DNA from: Aliishimia sp963721175
GTDB taxonomy: Bacteria; Pseudomonadota; Alphaproteobacteria; Rhodobacterales; Rhodobacteraceae
Direction: 5' to 3'
Assembly: GCA_963721175.1 (NCBI GenBank)
Contig: CAVRIG010000014.1
Coordinates: forward strand, 310,001-374,000
DNA length: 64,000 bases
Every line of letters starts with the position of its first letter. The stretch's first letter is position 1. Below the pieces are notes generated by a model. That model was not told the DNA's origin, searched no databases, and was given only the letters and a program-made list of their open reading frames with translations. The translations under genes were made by a program, and so were the position numbers. Positions 43,439 to 53,194 of this stretch are shown one piece after another.

Positions 43439-44773
43439 ATGCGGCATGGACGTTTGCGTCTGATGACAACACTCGCCGTTCTGGCGACAGCGTCAGCCTT
43501 TGCACTGCCGGAGCCTGTGGTCGCACAGGACACCCAGTATTTTCCGGTGGCCAGCAGCCGGGTCGGCCCGTATTCCGCCATGGGCACCGGCTACTACGGC
43601 GCCCAGATCGACTACATGAACTATGTCAACATGAACGGCGGCGTGAACGGCGTCATGCTGACATGGCAGGAATGCGAGACCGAGTACAACGCCGTCAAGA
43701 CGGTCGAGTGCTATCAGCGCCTTCTGGAAAAGGACGGCCAGCGCATCGTCGTGTTCGACACGCTCGGAACGCCCGGCGCCTATGCCGTGATCAACCGGAT
43801 GGCCGAGGACGAGGTCGTCCTGGCGCAATACGGCTACGGCAGGACCGACGCGGCCGACGGAACGGTCTGGCCCTGGGTGTTCAACGCAGCCAGCCACTAC
43901 TGGTCGCAGATCGCCGTCAAGATGAAGTTCATGGCCGAACAGGAAGGCGGCATCGAGAACATGCGCGGCAAGAAGATCGTGCACCTTCACATCAATTCCG
44001 CCTACGGACGCGAACCGCTGCCCGCCATGCGCAAGATCGCGGAGGATTGGGGCGTGACGCTGGTCGAAATCTCCATCCCGCCCCCGGGTCTCGAGCAGCA
44101 GTCGCAATGGCTTCAGGTCCGCAAGGAACAGCCCGATTGGGTGACCTTTTGGGGTGCCGGTTCGGGGATGAACTCCACCGCGATGACGAACGCCGCGCGG
44201 GTCAATTTTCCGCGCAACCGCATGATCTACGTCACGTTCGGCGCCGCGGAAGAGGACATGTTCCCGGCAGGTGACGCGGCCATCGGCACTTACGCGATGG
44301 CCAATGCGTTGCCGGGGGATTCCTATCCCCTCGTCGCGGCCATCAAGGAACAGGTCTACGGCGCCGGAAAGGGCAACCTTTCGGACGAAAGTCGGGTCGG
44401 CTCCGTCTACTGGAACCGGGGACTTGGCGCAGCCGTGATGTGGGTCGAAGCGATGAAGAACGCGCAGGAGATCCATGGCAAGGTCGGACAGGCCGTCACC
44501 GGCGCGGAATTCCGCGATGGCTACGAGGCGCTCAACATGACCGAGGACCGTCTCGAGGAGATCGGCATCAAGGGTATGGTCGCTCCCTTCGCCATCTCGT
44601 GCGAAAATCACGAGGGTGCGGGAAAGTTTGCCATGATGCAGTGGGATGGCGAGAAGTTCGAGCAGGTGACGGACTGGGAAGCGCCGCTTGAACCCGACTT
44701 CATTCGTGCGCTGGTCGAGGAGTCGGCGGCGAAATTCGCCAGCGAGAACGGCATCACGCCCAAGGACTGCTGA
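43439..44773 (+). CDS. Branched-chain-amino-acid-type ABC substrate-binding protein
   Basis: This 444-residue periplasmic receptor of the Leu/Ile/Val (type I fold) family has a signal peptide ending near EPVVAQ. Family features include GPYSAMGTGYYGAQIDYMNY at the N-terminal lobe, INRMAEDEVVLAQYGYG, GKKIVHLHINSAYGREPLPA and AARVNFPRNRMIYVTFGAAE. It is somewhat long, as in members that bind amides, urea or aromatic acids, so leucine specificity should not be assumed. It heads SBP-F-G-H-M; the order with ATPases before permeases is unusual but known. Confidence 0.88.
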   Translation: MRHGRLRLMTTLAVLATASAFALPEPVVAQDTQYFPVASSRVGPYSAMGTGYYGAQIDYMNYVNMNGGVNGVMLTWQECETEYNAVKTVECYQRLLEKDGQRIVVFDTLGTPGAYAVINRMAEDEVVLAQYGYGRTDAADGTVWPWVFNAASHYWSQIAVKMKFMAEQEGGIENMRGKKIVHLHINSAYGREPLPAMRKIAEDWGVTLVEISIPPPGLEQQSQWLQVRKEQPDWVTFWGAGSGMNSTAMTNAARVNFPRNRMIYVTFGAAEEDMFPAGDAAIGTYAMANALPGDSYPLVAAIKEQVYGAGKGNLSDESRVGSVYWNRGLGAAVMWVEAMKNAQEIHGKVGQAVTGAEFRDGYEALNMTEDRLEEIGIKGMVAPFAISCENHEGAGKFAMMQWDGEKFEQVTDWEAPLEPDFIRALVEESAAKFASENGITPKDC

Positions 44774-44891
44774 CCGACAGCACCGATCCCCAAGAAACGA
44801 TGGGGCCAGGGCGAACGATCCGCTCCTGGCCCCAGAAGTCGAACCGAACGCGCGCTTCGTGCGACCACCCGCCAGGAAGACTTGAACCCAG

Positions 44892-45716
44892 ATGAACGCA
44901 ACCTCCGACAATATCCTCGAAATCGACAGCATCGAGGTGGTCTACGACAACGTCATCTCCGCACTGCACGACGTCTCGCTCGCCGTACCGCGGGGCAAGG
45001 TGGTCGCATTGCTCGGCGGCAACGGGGCAGGAAAGAGCACGACCCTCAAGGCCATCTCCACGATGCTCGCGTCGGAAAAGGGCAAGGTCACGAAGGGAAC
45101 GATCACCTATGACGGCATGCCGGTCAAAGGCCAGAATCCAGCGGAGATGGTCGGGCTGGGACTGGTTCAGGTCCTGGAAGGCCGCCGCTGCTTCGGGCAT
45201 CTGACGGTCGAGGAGAACATCATCGCGGGCGCCTACTCGCGCAGGCTTTCGAAAGCCGAGATCCGGAACGAACTCGAAAAGATCTACGGCTACTTCAAGC
45301 GCCTGCGGGACAAGCGCAAGAGTCAGGCGGGCTACACCTCGGGCGGCGAACAGCAGATGGTGGCGGTCGCGCGCGCCATGATGGCGAAACCGAAGATGCT
45401 GCTGCTGGACGAGCCCTCGATGGGTCTCGCACCGCAACTGGTGGCCGAGATCTTCAACATCGTCAAAGGGCTCAACCAGAACGAAGGCGTGAGCATCCTG
45501 CTTGCGGAGCAGAACACGAATGTCGCCCTGCGCAACGCCGACTTCGGCTACATCATCGAGACGGGACACGTGATGCTGCACGGAACCGCGCAGAGCCTGT
45601 TGAACGACGAAAAGGTGAAGGACCTGTATCTCGGGATCTCCAAGCAGGGCCGCAAGAATTTCCGCGATGTCCTGAGGAAAGAGAGCGCAGCGCATTCCGG
45701 TCTTCATCACGGCTGA
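44892..45716 (+). CDS. LivF-type ABC transporter ATPase
   Basis: This 274-residue ATPase has Walker A GGNGAGKST, signature SGGEQQM, Walker B MLLLDEPSMGLAP and switch His region replaced by LLAEQNTNVA as in LivF proteins. It follows the binding protein by 118 bases and precedes the LivG-type ATPase by 10 bases. The family signature EGRRCFGHLTVEENI is present. Confidence 0.9.
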   Translation: MNATSDNILEIDSIEVVYDNVISALHDVSLAVPRGKVVALLGGNGAGKSTTLKAISTMLASEKGKVTKGTITYDGMPVKGQNPAEMVGLGLVQVLEGRRCFGHLTVEENIIAGAYSRRLSKAEIRNELEKIYGYFKRLRDKRKSQAGYTSGGEQQMVAVARAMMAKPKMLLLDEPSMGLAPQLVAEIFNIVKGLNQNEGVSILLAEQNTNVALRNADFGYIIETGHVMLHGTAQSLLNDEKVKDLYLGISKQGRKNFRDVLRKESAAHSGLHHG

Positions 45717-45726
45717 GGCGCACTGC

Positions 45727-46551
45727 ATGGGTAGAGAAACAAATATGACAGCCATGTTGCAGGCCAGAACCTTTCCCATCGGCGACCCCATCCTGGAGGT
45801 CCGGAACATCTCGCTCAGCTTCGGCGGCGTGAAGGCCATAACCGATACGTCCTTCAACGTGCTGCGGCACGAGGTCCGGGCGATCATCGGCCCCAATGGC
45901 GCCGGCAAGAGCTCGCTCCTCAACTGCATCAACGGGATCTACAAGCCGCAGGAAGGCACGATCACCCTCAAGGGCGAGCAGCTCGACCGGATCAGCCCGA
46001 ACATCGTGGCGCGCAAGGGCATCTCCCGGACGTTCCAGAACCTGGCGCTTTTCAAGCGGATGTCGGTTCTCGACAACATCCTGGTCGGCCGCAGGCTGCA
46101 CACCACCGCCAATTTCCTTCAGGTCGCGTTTCAGCTGCCGACGGCCCTGCGCGAGGAACGCGAAAACCGGGAAAAATGCGAAGAGATCGTCGAATTTCTC
46201 GAGATCACCGAAATCCGGGAGACGCCGGTCGGCCGGTTGCCCTACGGGCTGCAAAAAAAGGTGGAGCTGGGCCGCGCCCTGGCCACCGAGCCCGAAATCC
46301 TTCTCCTCGACGAGCCGATGGCGGGCATGAACGTCGAGGAAAAACGCGAGATGTGCCGGTTCATCCTCAAGGTCAACGACGAGTTCGGTACCACCATGGT
46401 CCTGATCGAACACGACATGGGCGTGGTGATGGATATTTCGGACAACGTGGTCGTGCTCGATTACGGCAAGGTGATCGGAGACGGCCCGCCCGACGAGGTC
46501 CGATCAGACCAGGCCGTGATCGATGCCTATCTGGGGGTCGCCCATGACTGA
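45727..46551 (+). CDS. LivG-type ABC transporter ATPase
   Basis: This 274-residue ATPase has Walker A GPNGAGKSS, the LivG hallmark ARKGISRTFQNLALFKRMSV, signature region LPYGLQKKVELGRAL (a Leu-Pro-Tyr-Gly variant of LSGGQ, common in LivG) and Walker B ILLLDEPMAGMN. The N-terminus is slightly long; ATG at 45727 has GAGG upstream, while ATGs at 45745 or 45754 are alternatives. It overlaps the next permease by 8 bases. Confidence 0.9.
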   Translation: MGRETNMTAMLQARTFPIGDPILEVRNISLSFGGVKAITDTSFNVLRHEVRAIIGPNGAGKSSLLNCINGIYKPQEGTITLKGEQLDRISPNIVARKGISRTFQNLALFKRMSVLDNILVGRRLHTTANFLQVAFQLPTALREERENREKCEEIVEFLEITEIRETPVGRLPYGLQKKVELGRALATEPEILLLDEPMAGMNVEEKREMCRFILKVNDEFGTTMVLIEHDMGVVMDISDNVVVLDYGKVIGDGPPDEVRSDQAVIDAYLGVAHD

Positions 46552-47446
46552 GTTCCTGTTCTTCATCGAGGTCGTGGTGGCCGGGCTGCTGGCCGGAACG
46601 ATGTACTCGCTCGTCGCGCTCGGGTTCGTGCTGATCTACAAGGCGTCTTCGACATTCAACTTCGCTCAGGGCGCGATGGTGTTCTTTGCCGTCCTTGCCT
46701 TCGTGGGCTTCATGGAATTGGGGCTGCCCTTCGTCGTGGCGTTCTTCGTCACCATCCTTCTCATGGGATTGGTGGGGTTCTGTACCGAGCGGCTGGTCCT
46801 GAAGCCCTTGCGGACGCAGAGCGAGGACACGCTCCTGATGGCCACCATCGGGCTCGGCTTCGTGCTCGAGGGCCTGGCGCAGGCGGCGTGGGGCGTCGAG
46901 GTCCGGCGGCTCGACCTCGGGATCGGCGATTTTCCGATCCAGTGGATCATCGACAGCACCGGCCTATTCATCAGCGCGCTGGATCTCACCGCCGGTTTCG
47001 TGGCCGCTTTCCTGATCATCGGTCTGGCACTCCTCTTCAAGTACACCAAGATGGGCCTGGGCCTGCGCGCTGTGGCGGACGATCCGGGTGCGGCGAGTTC
47101 CATCGGCATTCCGCTCGGCAACATCATGCTGCTCGTCTGGACGGCGGCGGGCATCGTCGCCCTGGTCGCGGGCATGATGTGGGGGGCGCGCGCGGGCGTG
47201 CAGTTCGCCCTCGTCGACCTGGCGCTCAAGGCGCTGCCGGTCCTGATCATCGGTGGCTTCTCCTCGATCCCCGGCGCCATCATCGGCGGGCTGATCATCG
47301 GGGCGACCGAGAAGGTGCTGGAGGTCTATGTCGGTCCCTACTTCGGCGGCGCCATCGAAGGCTGGGCACCCTACGTGATGGCCATCCTGTTCCTGTTGTG
47401 GCGGCCCGAGGGTCTCTTCGGCGAAAAAATCATCAGACGGGTATAG
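46544..47446 (+). CDS. LivH-type ABC transporter permease
   Basis: This 300-residue membrane protein of about eight helices begins MTEFLFFIEVVVAGLLAG, with the LivH-type motif YSLVALGFVLIYKASSTFNF and the coupling region GLGLRAVADDPGAASSIGI. The C-terminal helix pair holds PGAIIGGLIIGATEKVLEVY. The start overlaps the ATPase stop by 8 bases. Confidence 0.9.
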   Translation: MTEFLFFIEVVVAGLLAGTMYSLVALGFVLIYKASSTFNFAQGAMVFFAVLAFVGFMELGLPFVVAFFVTILLMGLVGFCTERLVLKPLRTQSEDTLLMATIGLGFVLEGLAQAAWGVEVRRLDLGIGDFPIQWIIDSTGLFISALDLTAGFVAAFLIIGLALLFKYTKMGLGLRAVADDPGAASSIGIPLGNIMLLVWTAAGIVALVAGMMWGARAGVQFALVDLALKALPVLIIGGFSSIPGAIIGGLIIGATEKVLEVYVGPYFGGAIEGWAPYVMAILFLLWRPEGLFGEKIIRRV

Positions 47447-47457
47447 GGTGACGTGAA

Positions 47458-48522
47458 ATGAACGCGAACCATGTCTTCATGGGCTACACGAGAAGCGACA
47501 TTGCCAATTTCGTTGTTGCCCTCATCGTGGCACTGCTCATCATCCCGATGTTCGTCCGGACCGATTACTGGTACTCCTCGATCCTGATCCCCTGGCTCTG
47601 CCTGGCGCTCGCGGCCGTCGGCCAGCAGATCGTCATGGGCTACACCGGTCAACTGGCGCTCGGGGCGGCCGGGTTCATGGCGGCGGGAGCCTTTGCCTGC
47701 TTCAACCTGATCCTGCGCGTGCCCTACCTTCCCTTCCCGGTGGCGCTGGCGCTGTCGGGTATGATCGCCGCGGCCTTCGGCGTTCTCTTCGGATTGCCGA
47801 GTCTGCGGGTCAGGGGCATCTACCTGATGGTCGCGACGCTCGCCTCGCAATTCTTCATCATCTGGATGATCGACAAGTTCGGATGGTTCAAGAACTACGA
47901 TACCTCCGGCATCATCACGGCGCAGGATATCGTGATCTTCGGCAAGTCCTTCACATCACCGCTCGAGATGTATCTGGTGGTCGTGGTGGTCGTGATCGTG
48001 CTGACGATCCTGGCGATCAACATGACGCGGGGCAGCACCGGGCGGAACTGGATGGCGGTGCGCGACATGGACATCGCGGCGGAATCGATGGGGATCTCGC
48101 TGCTGCGGACCAAGCTTCAGGCCTTTGCCATCTCCGCCTTTTTCTGCGGCGTCGCCGGGGCGCTCTTCGCCTTCACTTATCTCAAATCCCTCGAACCGGT
48201 CGCCTTCGACATCAAGCTGTCGTTCAAGATCCTGTTCATGGTCATCCTGGGCGGTCTGGGCACGATCAACGGCGCCTTCATCGGGGCGGCCTTCATCCTG
48301 CTGTTCCCCGTCGTGCTCAACAGCATCGGCAACAACCTCTTCCACGGCGCCATCGACGCGACGATCATATCGGCGACCGAACAAGTGGTGTTCGGCGTCC
48401 TGATCATCGTGTTCATGATCTACGAGCCTCTCGGCATGGCCAGGCTCTGGGATAACCTGAAGCAGAAGGTCCTAACTCGGCTGACACCAAAGCGCGCGCT
48501 GCCACGCCGACAGACGACCTGA
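47458..48522 (+). CDS. LivM-type ABC transporter permease
   Basis: This 354-residue membrane permease has the LivM features GYTGQLALGAAGFMAAGAFA near residue 62, LRVRGIYLMVATLASQFFI, the coupling loop WMAVRDMDIAAESMGISLLR and ILGGLGTINGAFIGAAF. It ends the importer operon and converges on bhcD with 22 bases between the stops. Confidence 0.9.
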   Translation: MNANHVFMGYTRSDIANFVVALIVALLIIPMFVRTDYWYSSILIPWLCLALAAVGQQIVMGYTGQLALGAAGFMAAGAFACFNLILRVPYLPFPVALALSGMIAAAFGVLFGLPSLRVRGIYLMVATLASQFFIIWMIDKFGWFKNYDTSGIITAQDIVIFGKSFTSPLEMYLVVVVVVIVLTILAINMTRGSTGRNWMAVRDMDIAAESMGISLLRTKLQAFAISAFFCGVAGALFAFTYLKSLEPVAFDIKLSFKILFMVILGGLGTINGAFIGAAFILLFPVVLNSIGNNLFHGAIDATIISATEQVVFGVLIIVFMIYEPLGMARLWDNLKQKVLTRLTPKRALPRRQTT

Positions 48523-48544
48523 GCGGTCGCGGGTCCGCCGGGCG

Positions 48545-49512
48545 TCAGAAATCGACGTCGATCGCGATGCCCTTCTCGACCGCGAGATCGACCACTGCGG
48601 CCGCCACCGCGAGGTCCTGCAGCCCGACCCCGGTGCCGTCGAAGAGCGTGATCTGGTCGTCCGAGGTGCGGCCCGGGTTGGTGCCGTTGATGACAGCGCC
48701 AAGCTGGGCGATGTCGGTCTCCGAGATCAGGCCCAGAGCGATCGCGTGCTGCGCCTCGCCGATGCTGATGGACTGCGCGACCTCGTCGGTGAAGACGGTC
48801 GCGCGGGCCAGGAGCTGCGGGTCGACCTCCTGCTTGCCCTTGGTGTCGGTGCCCATGCAGGCGATATGCGTGCCGGGGCTCACCTGATCGGCAGCGAGGA
48901 TCACGTCGAAGGACGAGGTGATCGAGATGATCACGTCCGCCTCCCCCATTCCGTCGAGCTCGACCGCCTCGAAGGGCAGGCCGGCGTCGCTGGCGACTTC
49001 TTCGAGATTGGGCAGCATTTCCGGATGCAGGTTCCAGCCGATGACCTTCTCGAAATCGCGCTGTTCCAACGCCGCGCGGAGCTGGAACTTCGCCTGGTGG
49101 CCGGCGCCGATCATGCCCAAGACCTTGGCTTCCTTGCGGGCAAGGTGCTGGATGGAGACGGAGGACGCGGCGGCGGTCCGAAGCGCGGTCAGGAGGTTGC
49201 CGCCGACCATCGCCTTCGCTTGGCCCGGTATCGGGATCGAAGAGGAACACGGTGGACTGGTGGTTGATGATCCCGCGCTTCTCGAGGTTGTTCGGCCAGT
49301 AGCCGCCCGCCTTCAGCCCCAGGGTCAGCCCGGCGCGGTCGAATCCGCCCTTGAAACCATAGAGCGCATCCTCGTGCCCGATCGCCTCGCGCACGACGGG
49401 GAAATTGTAGGCGTCGCCCGCGGCCATCGCGGCAAAGACCTTCTCCACCGCGTCGAAGGCCGCCTGCGCGGGTCATCAGGTCGGCGATCTCGCGTTCGGG
49501 TACGATCAGCAT
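48545..49512 (-). CDS. bhcD: BhcD, iminosuccinate reductase (ornithine cyclodeaminase family; two frameshifts, probably sequence errors)
   Basis: The protein has about 321 residues and reduces iminosuccinate to L-aspartate in the beta-hydroxyaspartate cycle. The NAD(P)-binding motif GMIGAGHQAKFQL and ITSSFDVILAADQ identify the OCD/mu-crystallin family. Removing one base from each of the runs 49470-49472 and 49224-49226 joins MLIVPEREIADLMT to AQAAFDAVEKVFAAM and then DPDTGQAKAMVGGNLL. Both corrections together make the length divisible by three. The assignment as BhcD rests mainly on the neighbourhood: aldolase, dehydratase, aminotransferase and divergent IclR gene in the published order. Confidence 0.85.
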
Positions 49513-49606
49513 GTTCTTCTCCCGTGTTTCGTGCGCCCGTGTCCTCCGAGGAGGGCATCCGACGGGCGGCTTCCGGCCCTCCGAGCCGGGCCTTCCTGTC
49601 GCGAAG

Positions 49607-50771
49607 TCAGTAGGCTTTGCCGCGCGCCGAGACGGGCCAGACGGTTTCGACCTTGCCGCCCCGCACGCCGACATACCAGTCGTGCACGTTGGCGGTCGGG
49701 TCGCAATGGCCGGGCACGAGGCGCAGCTTCTCGTTGACCTTGAGCACGCCGTCGGGGTCGGAGATCACGCCGTGTTCGTCCGAGCACTTGACGTATTCCA
49801 CGTCCGTGCGCCCGAAGATCACCGGCAGGCCGCTGTCGACCGACTGCGCCTTCAGGCCGGCGTCGCAGATCGCCTTGTCGGCCTTGGCGTGGCTCATCAC
49901 CTGGGTCAGGAGGAAGAATGCGTTCTCCCATTCGCCTTGGTCGATGCGCTTGCCGTCCTTATCGAGGATGCGGCCATAATCCGCGTCCATGAAGGCGTAG
50001 GAGCCGCATTGCAGCTCGTTGTAGACGCCCGAGTTAGACTCGAAGTAATAGGAGCCCGTACCGCCACCGCCGACGATGTCGCACTCGAGCCCCTCGTCCT
50101 TCAGCGTGTCGACGGCATCCTTCACCATCGCCACCGCGACGTCGATCTTCGCCTTGCGATCCTCGTAGCTGTCGAGGTGCTGCATCGCGCCCTGGTAGGC
50201 CTGGATGCCGGCGAACTTCAGGCCCGGCAGCGGCGTCGATGGCCTTGGCGATCTCCACCACCGCCGGCGTCGTCGTCACGCCGCAGCGTCCCGCGCCACA
50301 GTCGATCTCCACCAGGCACTCGATCTCGGTCCCGTGCTTCTGCGCCGCCGCGGACAGGTCCGCCACGTTGGCGACATCATCGACGCAGCAGATCGTGCGC
50401 GCACCCAGTTTGGGCATCCGGGCCAGGCGGTCGATCTTCTGCGGGTCGCGGACCTGGTTCGACACCAGCACGTCCTTGATGCCGCCGCGGGCGAAGACCT
50501 CCGCCTCGCTCACCTTCTGGCAGCAGACGCCGCAGGCGCCGCCAAGTTCGACCTGCAGCTTCGCCACGTCCACCGACTTGTGCATCTTGCCGTGCACGCG
50601 GTGCCGCATCCCGTGGGCCTTGGCGTAATCGCCCATCTTGCTGATGTTGCGCTCCAGCGCGTCGAGGTCGAGCACGAGGCAGGGGGTCTGGATGTCGGCC
50701 TCGTCCATGCCGGGCTTGGCCGGGATGTCGAAGCCGACTTCGAATTGGTCGAGATCGGTCACGTCTTTCAT
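49607..50771 (-). CDS. bhcC: BhcC, erythro-beta-hydroxyaspartate aldolase (D-threonine aldolase family; one frameshift, probably sequence error)
   Basis: The enzyme joins glycine and glyoxylate to (2R,3S)-beta-hydroxyaspartate. It is a fold III PLP enzyme with the cofactor Lys in HGKMHKSVDVAKLQ (about residue 59), the GVCCQKVSEAEVFARGG segment seen in 3-hydroxyaspartate aldolases, and the C-terminal metal site VPGHCDPTANVHDW. Removal of one base near 50229-50236 joins VEIAKAIDA to LPGLKFAGIQAYQGAMQH and gives 387 residues, the family length. The ATG at 50771 follows AAGGAG by 7 bases. Confidence 0.88.
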
Positions 50772-50847
50772 GTCGTTGCTCCTTTGCTGGGGCGGCGGAT
50801 CGAGATCCGTACGTCGCCCGGTTCGAGGTTTCACCGTCGGTCGGGAC

Positions 50848-51833
50848 TCACCCCGCCATCCACGGCAGCGTGTCGAGATCGACATTGCCGCCGGTGACGA
50901 TGATGCCGACGCGCTTGCCCCTGAACGTATCGGGGTTCTTCAGGATGATGGCGAGCGGAACGGCGCAGGATGGCTCCATCACGATCCGCAGGTACTTCCA
51001 GGTGAGCTTCATCGCGTCGATGATCTCCTGTTCGGAGGCGGTCAGGATATCGGTCACGTGGTTCGACACGAAGTGCCAGGTCAGGTCCTTCAGCGGCACC
51101 TTGAGCCCATCGGCGATCGTCTCGGGCGCGTCGTCGGCGATGATGTGCCCGGCCTTGAAGCTGCGATAGGCATCGTCGGCCTGCTCGGGTTCCGCCGCGA
51201 TGATCTGCGTCTCGGGCGCCAGCGTCGACAGCGTGAGGCAGGTGCCGGAGATCATGCCGCCGCCGCCGATGGGCGCGACAACCATGTCGAACCCGCCTCC
51301 GCCCATCTCGGCGATCTGCTCGATCATCTCCTTGGAACAGGTCCCCTGCCCCGCGATCACGCGCGGATCATTGTAGGGGTGCACGAACTCTCCACCGGTC
51401 TCTGCCTGAACCTTGGCGAAGGTCTCCTCGCGCGACGTGGTCGAGGGCTCGCATTCCGTGATCGTCCCGCCATAGCGCCGCACCGCGTCCTTCTTGGCCT
51501 CGGGCGCGGTGCGTGGCATGACCACGTTGCAGGGGATTCCCCGGCGGCCGGCCGCGTAGCTGAGGCAGAGCGCGTGGTTGCCCGAGGAATGCGTCGCGAC
51601 GCCCGATCTTCGCCTGTTCGTCGTCGAGCCCGAAGACCGCGTTGGAGGCGCCGCGGACCTTGAAGGCGCCCGGTTCCTGCAAGTTCTCGCATTTGAAGAA
51701 GAGGTCCGCGCCGGTGCGCTCGTTGAGGTAGTCCGACGCGCAGGATCGGCGTGCGGCGGATATGCGGCTTGATCCGCTCATGCGCGGCCAGCATGTCGTC
51801 GTAGGTCGGGATCTGCATCGCGCCGTCTTTCAT
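50848..51833 (-). CDS. bhcB: BhcB, beta-hydroxyaspartate dehydratase (threonine dehydratase-like; two frameshifts, probably sequence errors)
   Basis: This fold II PLP enzyme converts beta-hydroxyaspartate to iminosuccinate and water. The cofactor Lys is in EPGAFKVRGASNAV, the substrate loop in THSSGNHALCLSYAAG and the phosphate loop in APIGGGGMISG. One extra base near 51736-51741 and one in the C-run 51602-51604 interrupt the frame; removing both gives 327 residues. The ATG at 51833 shares its A with the bhcA stop (TGATG), so the two are translationally coupled. Confidence 0.87.
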
Positions 51834-53025
51834 CACGCGGCGTCCCGCTGCGCAAGCGCCGGATTGCCGCGGTAGTATTCCTGCGCCGCCGCGACGCCGG
51901 AGCCAAGGCGGATGTCGAGGCCCAGATCGGCCATGCACATCTCCGCCGTCGCCAGCCCCGAGAGCATCATGACGTCGGTGAGGCTGCCCAGGTGACCGAT
52001 GCGGAATACCTTGCCCGCGACTTCACCCAGGCCGACCCCGAAGGCCACGCCATAGGTGTTTGCCGCATGGCTGACTATGTCGGTGGCATTGAAGCCCTCC
52101 GGCGTGCGGATGGCGCTGACCGTGTCGGAATGGACGCTCGGGGTGACGGCGCAGAGCTTCAAACCCCAGGCATCGACCGCGGCGCGCACGCCTTCGGCGA
52201 TGCGGTAGTGCCGGGCGAAGACGTTCTCCAGCCCCTCGGCGAGCAGCATGTCGCAGGCCTCGTTCAGCCCGTTGATGCAGCCCGACCGCCGGCGTGTAGG
52301 GGAAGCCGTTCGCGGCGTAGCTCTTTTCCATGTCGCGGATGTCGAAGAAGGTGCGCGGCAGGGTGGCGGTCTGCGTTGCGGCCATCGCCTTCCGGGAGAA
52401 GCCCACGATGGCGAGGCCCGCGGGCAGCATGAAACCCTTCTGCGAGCCGGTCACGGCGACGTCGACGCCCCAGTCGTCGAAGCGGAAGTCCATCGACCCG
52501 ATGGAGCTGACCCCGTCCACGAAAAGGAGCGCAGGGTGGCCAGCGGCATCGAGCGCGCGCCTGACCGCGGCGATGTCGGATTTCACGCCCGTCGCGGTTT
52601 CGTTGTGCGTCGCCAGCACGACCTTGATATCGTGGGCGGTGTCGGCGGTCAGGATCTCCTCGTAGCGATCGGCGGGCAGGCCCTCGCCCCAGGGCGTCTC
52701 GACGATATGCGACGTCGAGCCCGTGGCGCTGGCACATGTCGATCCAGCGATGGCTGAACATGCCGTTGCGCGCGGCCAGAACCGTGTCGCCGGCCGAGAG
52801 CGTGTTGGTCAGCGCGGTTTCCCAGCCGCCGGTGCCGGTGGACGGAAAGATGAAAACCTCCGCGCTCTCGCTCTTCAGGACCTTGCGCACGCCGGCACGG
52901 GCCGGGTGCAGGATCTGGCCGAACAGCGGCGAGCGGTGGTCGATCGTCGGCATGTCGCACGCCTTGCGCAGGCTTTCCGGGATGTTCGTCGGCCCGGGAA
53001 TGAAGACGGGGTTCTGAAAGCTCAT
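51833..53025 (-). CDS. bhcA: BhcA, aspartate-glyoxylate aminotransferase (class V; two frameshifts, probably sequence errors)
   Basis: This class V PLP aminotransferase makes glycine from glyoxylate with aspartate as donor. N-terminal family sequence is NPVFIPGPTNIPESLRKACD. The middle has VDGVSSIGSMDFRFDDWGVD, and the cofactor Lys is in TGSQKGFMLPAG. One extra base near 52704-52710 and one in the run 52281-52283 break the frame; the corrected protein of 396 residues reads through PYTPAVGCINGLNEACDMLL. The ATG at 53025 follows AAGGAGA. It is the first gene of bhcABCD. Confidence 0.87.
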
Positions 53026-53087
53026 GGCGGGTCTCCTTCCATCGTTGTCCGCACGATACTGCATACGCCCATCGAGGGAAATTTTTT

Positions 53088-53102
53088 TGAAATTGTTTTT
53101 CA
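53088..53102. promoter_or_regulatory. IclR-type dyad near bhcA, candidate BhcR operator
   Basis: TGAAA (53088-53092), five bases, TTTCA (53098-53102) is an inverted repeat 62 bases upstream of the bhcA ATG, inside an A/T-rich stretch. The half-sites and spacing match those in 53150-53174. Confidence 0.55.
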
Positions 53103-53149
53103 TCTCTGCCGCGGCGGGAGTTTTTCTTGCCTTGTCATGGGGTTGCGTT

Positions 53150-53174
53150 TTTCATATGGTGAAATGATATTTCA
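53150..53174. promoter_or_regulatory. Triple half-site near bhcR, candidate BhcR operator
   Basis: TTTCA (53150-53154), TGAAA (53160-53164) and TTTCA (53170-53174) are spaced by exactly five bases, giving two overlapping dyads 20 bases before the bhcR start. This geometry suits autoregulation by a tetrameric IclR protein. Confidence 0.6.
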
Positions 53175-53194
53175 TCGTTTTACGAAGGCACCAC

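Noticed and set aside
48545..53025. bhc genes as pseudogenes
   Set aside because: Seven indels would have to cancel into four full-length enzymes with intact active sites; sequencing error is more likely.
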